A stretch of 64,000 nt of DNA from Siphonodentalium dalli (Eukaryota; Mollusca; Scaphopoda; Gadilida; Siphonodentaliidae), in assembly GCA_032622095.1 (NCBI GenBank), contig CP136067.1:90324707-90388706 (forward strand), given 5' to 3'. Within the stretch, counting starts at the first letter, position 1. Every line of letters starts with the position of its first letter. Positions 57,133 to 64,000 of this stretch are shown one piece after another. Below the pieces are notes generated by a model, which saw nothing but the letters and a program-made list of their open reading frames with translations, was not told where the DNA came from and searched no databases. The position numbers were made by a program, and so were the translations under genes.

Positions 57133-57255
57133 ATGGCAAAAATTGTGGCGCTGTCTAGTCAGGTGTCGACGAAATTGTTGTCAGTACAGCTGCGTTCAGA
57201 AGCAATTGGTTTTGCCCAAGGCATTGAACAGTTTGAATCTAGATTGAATTTATGG
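57133..57255 (+). CDS. Candidate first coding exon (41 codons)
   Basis: ATG at 57133 has G at -3 and G at +4. It opens 41 codons (starting MAKIVALSSQVSTKLLSVQL) ending TGG directly before GTGAGT, a perfect donor, in phase 0. A pyrimidine-rich acceptor lies upstream near 57014, which would suit a 5' UTR intron. Residue composition is protein-like (an amphipathic, Gln/Glu-containing helix), unlike the surrounding DNA. I could not find a phase-compatible second exon with confidence, and I do not recognise the protein. Confidence 0.35.
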
Positions 57256-59050
57256 GTGAGTTAATTACATACCGCTATAGCCAATCTTTAACACATCATT
57301 TATATAATACTGAAAAACAGTATTGATCAAGTTAAACTTAAAGATTAAGGACAAGGTACACACTCCTATCAGCCAAAGGAACATTCATATATCATTTTCA
57401 GTATATTTTGAGATCATGGCACTACTAGTGGAAGTCTAAGTTTATTATGAGTCCTAATAGGCCTATGTAGCCTAACTTGTACAGTTAGTCAATGCCTTAT
57501 AATAAGAGGGTGTAACTCAAATGATCATTATCATTTATCATTTAGGGGAATAAGTCACAATGATGAAAAATTCCTTTAGTCGATCAGAAGTGCGTACCTC
57601 TAGTCCCCAACCACAAATGGCACCATGTCCCAGACACGACTATGCCGTACAACTAAAAAGGCCATATCAATATGTAAAATGCTTTTACAAGTTTCTTTAT
57701 ATGTCTTCACCTATTCTAAAAATAGTAAAATCTCCTGTCCCAGGTCATAAGACTTTCCAAATTGTATATCTCCCTCATACAGCATATACATGCTGTTCTT
57801 AGGTATGTTTTTATTTTCTAAAAACCATATATATCTAAATTTTTTAGATTCAGGGAAGAGATATAATTATCAAACAGTATACTGTAGTCTTTACAGACAT
57901 ACCTGGTCTACAGGCTTGTACTTAGGCAGTTAATATCCTGGCAGTGTGTTTCTGTTTAGAAGAGGAAAGTAGCACCAAATGTTTGTGGGTACTATCAGAT
58001 GGAAGTAATGAAATAATGAACTATGATGATTTCAACAATGAACAGTATGAACAGGGGTTAACCAGTATGATATTATTATATATCTATTAGAACATAAATT
58101 AATAGCATGGGGGTGTGGTGGGGTGGATAATTTATCAATTTCAATTCATCGCGAGACTTGAAGGTCTATAACTGTCATTTACAGATTATGAAGTTAGGCT
58201 TTATTCGGCCACATTACATGTATAAATGTGGTCTTAAATTTAATTTATTTATGTTGAATATGAGAAAAAAAAAGATTTTTTTTTTTTTTTTTTTTCTTTC
58301 TTGGCCTTATTTAGCTGGCACTTTAATGCCGTATCTGCGCAGTTTCGCCATAAAAGGGCCAATCAAATGGTGTTTATTGTTTATGAACCAAATAAATTAA
58401 ATGTGATATTCCATGTAAAATTCAGGATGTTCAAAAATTTGAGGATGAAAACCAGGTTCGGGTTTCAGAGGGGAAAAAGAGCATGAGTAAACATATCTTA
58501 ATGTCATTAACATTTCTCAGTCAAATTAAAGGTACACTGTCCAATTTGATTCTATGGTCCCTGTTTCATCGTAAACCAACAACGGCAGAATTTCTTCAGA
58601 ATCAAGATACAAAAGATATTATCAGAGTCGATTAATTAATACCAGAAAAAAATAATGTTAACCGATGTCAACTAAAGTATAAAATTTCAGTATATTTGAG
58701 AATTTTGTTCAACACAATTTGATGTGAGGAGTACATTGGTCACCCGTCATCTGCAGGCTAGTGGCAAACAAATAGCAGATCACAAAATTTACATCAAATA
58801 TATTTTACCCCCGAAGCTAAAGAGTGAAAAAAAGGGGCGTTAGTTCAGACTGTGTATCTTTAACTGGAGGATGTAGAAAAAAGGATTATTTATTTATTTA
58901 TTAAATAATTAATTAATTTTTAAATAAAATAAATAAACCCGCATACATCCTTAGGTGTAAATAATGACCAGAAACTCTCATTGAACACATAGAAGATTAT
59001 ATTTGTTAAGGTTGAATTATTATTAATGAAATGAGTTCATTGTTATTTGT
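57256..59050. other. Putative intron or intergenic
   Basis: No supported feature besides a T-run near 58275-58296 and an ATTTA-rich stretch at 58885-58940. An 80-codon plus frame at 57560-57802 lacks recognisable features. Confidence 0.4.
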
Positions 59051-59052
59051 AG

Positions 59053-59288
59053 AGATACATTAATATTGTAAAACTGTAAGACAGCTAGTACTTGCCTTGA
59101 GACAAGCAAGTATCGGTAGATAGTGGGGTTTTGGAAAATATATCCAACAAATGGGGGGAATTTACTTTATAGATACATTAATATTGTAAAACTGTAAGAC
59201 AGCTAGTACTTGCCTTGAGACAAGCAAGTATCGGTAGATAGTGGGGTTTTGGAAAATATATCCAACAAATGGGGGGAAATTACTTTAT
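59053..59288 (+). repeat. 118-bp tandem duplication
   Basis: Units 59053-59170 and 59171-59288 are almost identical, with about one difference by eye. Each contains a hairpin, TACTTGCCTTG-AGA-CAAGCAAGTA, with one bulge. Confidence 0.95.
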
Positions 59289-59456
59289 AGGGAAGTGTAT
59301 GGTATAAATACACATATATATATATACATATATAATATGTGTTAGATGTGTCAGATTAACCTGTACTATAGGTTTCTACAAAAAGTGGATAGGGTCTGAA
59401 AGGTATATACAAAGTATATGAAATTGTGTTATTATGAATTTTCACAGTTTAAACAT

Positions 59457-60190
59457 TTAAGCGAGAGCTTTCGCTTCTTCGATTGTGTTCAACTTGAGTT
59501 TCTTTCCATTTGGTGTCGCCTTGGCAAAAACCCGCCCGTCAAAAGTCCAGTAAGAATCAATCTTTTTGTTCTTTTTTAGAACAGATAGTTCTCGGACTAT
59601 TGCTTGGCGGGTCTCTGTCAGGGCTTCGGTTATTATGATAATACTGACCCCCTTTAGGGCTTTCTTAGACATATAAACTTCATATTTTGTAACCCAGAGG
59701 TTGAACCTCACAATGATTTGCACAGTTTTTATTGTTCTTTTCTTAGGAACTGACTGGTTGTTTTCATCTGTAGCATGTCTTGGGTTCCTATTCTTGATTG
59801 GATTAGTTGGTTGCCTATCTGTTGTCTTTATACTGCCTAGGGGGTGTGCTCGACTGATGTCTCTTCGACTGAGTTGAATGTTAAGTTTTTCTTTGCATAT
59901 TCTCATTATAAGCCCTATCCAATCAAAATGCACAAAGTCACCAATAGTAATGTCATTTGGGATCTCAACATTGTGAAAAATAAGACAATTTCTGCGGCTG
60001 TATTGCTCTGCTCCTTCGAATAGATCAAAACTGTATTCTTTAGCTTTGGTGAATTTTGTTTCAATAAGTTCAATAATTTCTTCAGGCACACTTTCACTTT
60101 GGTCGTTGATTAATTGTTTATTTTCACTTGTTTTTGTTTTGAGTTGGATATTTTCTAGAGTAGATAGATAGAATCTGATAGAATTCCCAC
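59457..60190 (-). pseudogene. Orphan LINE ORF1-like protein, N-terminally broken
   Basis: The minus-strand frame 60089-59457 (210 codons) shows the blocks of a LINE ORF1 with an RNA-binding core: EQYSRRNCLIFHNVEIPND, ISRAHPLG, VRFNLWVTKYEVYMSKKALKG, and a C-terminal block (TEALTETRQAIVREL, then WTFDGRVFAKATPNGKK). Upstream in frame about 30 more codons are open to a stop near 60200. A neighbouring frame there reads as a plausible coiled-coil continuation, so a frameshift has probably disrupted the N-terminus. ORF1 proteins of this kind bind element RNA and act as chaperones. No ORF2 follows on this strand, so it is an isolated relic or a fragment left by truncation. Confidence 0.6.
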
Positions 60191-60231
60191 AATCTCTTTA
60201 ATATTGTCATGCCATGGCCAATTTAACACTA

Positions 60232-60880
60232 AGTGAACGTTCAGATTACCACGATACAATTGTAAGTAGGTAAAAAATAATATCATGCACTGTTTTATTT
60301 AAAAGCGAAATTGTGGCGTATCCTTGGTTATCCCCATTTGCGACGTAATCACTAATCAGTCATGTGTATGTAAAAAGTGTGGCCTGAAGGATCGCATGAT
60401 AGTCAATCACATGCTTTACAAAAAAACTGTGATTTCATCATGTACGACATCGTAATCGTGTGAACAAACTATCCACGATCTCGTCGATCCCGGTTCCTCC
60501 ACTTAAGATTATATCTTTCATCTGTACGTTCACTGAGTGAACATTCATGATTCATATGACTACGATTCAATTGTAAGTGGACAGATTCCCATCTTGGGTA
60601 ATAACCGATAGTTGGACTGCGCATGCTCACGACATGATCACGAGTTATATCAATGCAGATTTGCAAAAATTGTGACGTATCCTTGGTTACCTCCACTTGG
60701 TGAAATTTGCGTGTACGTAAAAATCGTACAAAGTAAATAGAAATATCATAGGATAGTTAATCACGTGGTTAACCACCGATATTAAATATTCTCATCTGCG
60801 ATGACATCGTAACAAACTATCCATGATTTTGTCAGGCCCGATTCCTCCACTTACGATTGAATTATGGTCTTCTGACATCT
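60232..60880. mobile_element. Two tandem MITE-like units
   Basis: Units starting at 60232 and 60536 share AGTGAAC(G/A)TTCA, a CAATTGTAAGT(A/G)G block, GTATCCTTGGTTA and AACAAACTATCCA(C/T)GAT. The second unit has terminal inverted repeats: 60565-60581 against 60846-60862, one mismatch in 17. The first has the same ends, more diverged. Confidence 0.6.
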
Positions 60881-61306
60881 GAATCGCCGAAAATGCTAAT
60901 ATTGTTGGAAGAATGAACTTTACACTTGGTTTTTGAATATGTTTGCAAATTATGAAAATACATGCATCCATATCACATACATAAATATGCAGCATACATG
61001 TACATGTATTTTTTCTTCAATTACAGAAATACCAGATTCATTAGCCATGGTGGATGCGGCATCATGCCCTCTCATCTTCAACATATGAAGATTGATTTCG
61101 CCCATGATTAGTCTAAGCGTCGGTCCTGTCTAGCTAGACACGTGGCAATGAACAAATGACAGGTGAAATATTACTGGAAGTCTGTTCGCCAAAATACCAA
61201 TGGTGAGTTTATAATCTACATGTATAGCTACCATGCAGATGAATATTTGTACATTGTCACCAATACATGTATATACTGCTATCCTCAAAATTATGGACCT
61301 TAAAAA

Positions 61307-61460
61307 TGGGGGGGGGGGGGCAGGGGGGGGGGGGGGGGCGGAAAAAAACTGCAGACACAGGGTGGAAAAAACTGTTTTCTTCGGTTTGGGTATCCCCCCC
61401 CCCCAAAACAGCAAAAACTGCAGTTTTTTTCCACTGACCATTTGCCCGCCCCCCCCCAAA
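61307..61460. repeat. Inverted repeat with G-run and C-run arms
   Basis: GGAAAAAAACTGCAG (61340-61354) is exactly complementary to 61418-61432. Outside these, long G-runs at 61309-61338 face a C-run near 61449-61457, and a second C-run lies near 61393-61404. Frames across this region are poly-Gly/Pro artefacts. Confidence 0.85.
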
Positions 61461-61679
61461 TCAAATCTACCGCAGCCGGACAACAACTCGGTTTGACCGG
61501 AAAGCGAAAAAAACACCGGAGCATACAATTCACGAGAAGGTGCTTGTTAATTTAGTTTAGATTATTGTGACTAAAATGGTCATTGTCTACCAGTAGAACG
61601 CAGATTTGTACCTCGTGATGTCATGACATGTACAAACATGTATATTGGTGATCGCAACGCTATGTATGCACTTTAAAAA

Positions 61680-62009
61680 ATGACAACTAGTCATTACCTC
61701 GACTTTGAAAAAGATGCAAATGAGATGAGTGAGATACCAGCATATAACTGTTTTCTGATACCATTGGAGGAGAAATTGTTTAATACATGGGATAGTTCTG
61801 CAGTAAAAATTTGCCAGATAAGCGATCGCAGGGTAGAATTCTGCAATCGACTGGTAGACACTGACATAGTTGGCATTATTAAGAGGGTTAATGGGGTCAA
61901 TATCACATGTACACCAAGACAGTGGTTATCCAAAATTGTTTTATGTGGATTGTATTACTCATGTATATATGATTTGGATATTAAGGTTAATCCATATTCT
62001 ATAAAATGA
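61680..62009 (+). CDS. Hypothetical 109-codon open frame
   Basis: An ATG-to-TGA frame of ordinary amino-acid composition with four cysteines in its C-terminal half and no recognised domain. No splice or promoter evidence is seen. It may be chance. Confidence 0.18.
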   Translation: MTTSHYLDFEKDANEMSEIPAYNCFLIPLEEKLFNTWDSSAVKICQISDRRVEFCNRLVDTDIVGIIKRVNGVNITCTPRQWLSKIVLCGLYYSCIYDLDIKVNPYSIK

Positions 62010-62738
62010 GAGAAAATTGAAGTTGTGAGTCTGAAAATACATATTTGGAAAAATATTACATGCAAATTTTTTCCGACAACCCCCCCCCCCCTAAATGAAT
62101 AAGGAAAAAATTTACGTGTAAATTTTTTACGCCTAAGTACCACCCCACCCCCCGGTACGTTGTGTCCCGCAGTTGTTTTCCGGGGGGGATACCTGGTAAT
62201 GATCGCAGTATATACGGGCAGTATATGATATCCACCACGGTATCAAGTCGATTACTGTTGTGGAGCACCATGCAGTTATGATACACCAACAAATATCACA
62301 CCAAAAGTTGAAAATTAAAACAGCCACATGGATCTTGTTCAATGAACTTATAGTCTAGGCTGTGCTGGGGGGTGATCGTCGCACATCGGGGGAATTTATG
62401 CGACCATCATTTTCTTATGGGAAAATTACTCTAGTTTTCGAATTCAGAGGGCGCCGAGCCGAGATAGGTGACAAAATATAACTTCTCACTATGTTTCATA
62501 GGGTACCCTACCTAAAAAATGACATATTTTCAAAGGTTAACAGGCATTAGCCAACTGGTTAACAGGGCAGCAACATCGGAAAGATTGTAAACATATATGC
62601 AAAATATGGAACGAATATAGACACTTAATCAGATTCAACATCGTTTTTCTGCTTTCGTTCTGATTTCGTGACGTCATGGTAAAATATGTAGCGTGACGCG
62701 TCAAACATTCATGGCGATTCAGACAAAGTGTTGTGCGT

Positions 62739-63512
62739 CAACTCTGTGCAAAGATAGCATATCTGTCGAATTCTTCCAAGTTATATATTTTTGGAAATGG
62801 AAGGGTACCCCCTATATAATGATGTTCATACTTACATTATATCTTTCCAAGTATTGACATAATAGACAAAAACTTAACCCTCCCCCCAATTTCACAAATA
62901 ACCACATATGTGTGTCCATGCAGTTTGTGTCCACCAAATAAATTGACAATGCACAGTTTACCTTTTCATATTGTGTAGAATCGTACGGAGCCACTGATAA
63001 TGTAAAACATCGTTCAAATCCTAGATTAGGAAGGTAATATAAAATCCAAGATGGCGTCCAAGATGGCCGCCAATTTTTATATTGACACTCTATACACCAG
63101 ATGTATGGTAACCGGACTAGATCATCAACTCTGTGCAAATATAGCATATCTGTCGAATTCTTCCAAGTTAAATATTTTGGCAAATGGAAGGGTATTGCCT
63201 ACAAAATGATGTTCCTATCTTTATTATATATCTCCAAATGGTAAACTAACCGAGAAAAGCTTAAACCTCACCCCAATTTCACAAATAGCCAATTAAATGC
63301 ACCTATGCAGGTTGTTTCCAATAAAACATCGACAATGCACATTTTGTAGTGTCATATAGGGCAGAACCATCCGGGGACATGGAGAATGTAAGATTCCGTT
63401 CAAATCCTAGATTATGAAGGTAATAAAATCCAAGATGGCGTCCAAGATGGCTGCCAAGTTTAATATCGGCACTCTGTGCACACTGAGTGTGCACACCGGT
63501 TGTAACTGATCT
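62739..63512 (+). repeat. Two-copy ~387-bp tandem repeat with CAAGATGGCG motifs
   Basis: Units start at 62739 and 63126 (CAACTCTGTGCAAA, then ATAGCATATCTGTCGAATTC). They diverge by roughly a fifth by eye but keep the order of blocks. Each ends with a doubled motif, CAAGATGGCGTCCAAGATGG. Confidence 0.85.
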
Positions 63513-64000
63513 TTATTTCATAGAGGCTGTATTGTAATATGTATAAGTCAACTGGTTACGTATAACCAATGATGGAGACCAAAATGGCCGCCATAAAACA
63601 AAAAAATGTTCCGATAAAATTACCTGCTTCCGAGTTGCAATGTTGTGTCATCTGCATGTTATGAGTTTTGTAGCTTATTCGTTCGTGCATATATGTCTCT
63701 TGATAATGTGATCAGAATCCAATAAAACTGTTGGCATTGAGAAATTAAATGCTCATTTTATTTCTCAAAATCGACATGCAATGCCAAATTGCCACAATGG
63801 GATAGTGTTTCAACCTGACATCCATTTTGTGGTATACAAGTCAACGTTCTCCTTGGTGGTGAAACTGCTGACTTTTATATTAGTACAATAAGAATTGAAG
63901 CTACAATGCCGACTAAATATACATATTCAATCATCAATAACCAATGTAGGTGTCCACGGTAGTGACTCATTAGACCCGCTTACACAAACCGTCAAGCAAT
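63513..64000. other. Right edge, no supported gene
   Basis: No gene seen. One further CAAAATGGCCGCC motif lies near 63579. Confidence 0.45.

Noticed and set aside
61130-61533. Frames up to 132 codons on both strands
   Set aside because: Poly-Pro/Gly translations of the C/G runs.

Overview
This is an AT-rich eukaryotic window, most likely from a marine invertebrate. That is an inference from the mix of content: a fibrinogen-related domain exon, an intact Jockey/CR1-type LINE with an N-terminal NPGP motif, Helitron-like elements, a tRNA-derived SINE, and abundant microsatellites and foldback repeats. The phylum cannot be fixed from the sequence. No bacterial operons, rRNA genes, intact tRNA genes or CRISPR arrays are visible. 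Host coding sequence is very sparse and most of the window is repeat-derived.

Layout. 0-10.2 kb: dispersed repeats, a possible 2.06 kb inverted-repeat-bounded element (2971-5030), two decayed LINE C-terminal fragments on opposite strands, and a Helitron-like pair (9014-10163). 10.3-14.5 kb: an old ~2 kb direct duplication whose ends carry matching inverted repeats. 15.5-16.7 kb: the best host gene piece, a fibrinogen-related (FReD) terminal exon on +, abutted upstream by a 440-bp inverted-repeat unit. 17.4-27.1 kb: a recent tandem duplication of a 4.83 kb unit, each copy holding head-to-tail Helitron-like elements. 28-31 kb: foldback repeats. 31.3-34.5 kb: a dead LINE on -. 35.0-36.2 kb: a ~143-bp tandem array. 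38.7-43.7 kb: MITE-like foldbacks, a 21-bp minisatellite, a perfect 27-bp-arm palindrome and a ~44-bp minisatellite of palindromic half-units. 44.1-44.5 kb: a cysteine-rich open frame on -. 45.5-48.5 kb: a 384-bp satellite with a homogenised centre. 48.6-52.6 kb: G/C-rich minisatellites and a SINE. 52.7-56.3 kb: an intact LINE on - (1135 codons, endonuclease plus reverse transcriptase). 57.1 kb: a candidate first coding exon on +. 59-64 kb: a 118-bp tandem duplication, an orphan LINE ORF1-like frame, paired MITE-like units and a two-copy 387-bp repeat with CAAGATGGCG motifs.

The window gives little evidence of genes working together. Its main biology is mobile DNA: insertion, tandem amplification and decay. 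The most notable points are the 5'-TC...hairpin...CTAG-3' elements joined end to end and carrying TCAAGGTCA nuclear-receptor-type half-sites, the intact LINE whose 2A-like NPGP motif has lost the usual aspartate, the palindromic 22-bp-periodic minisatellite, and four unrelated LINE 3' ends that share an AATAAA plus short-repeat architecture.
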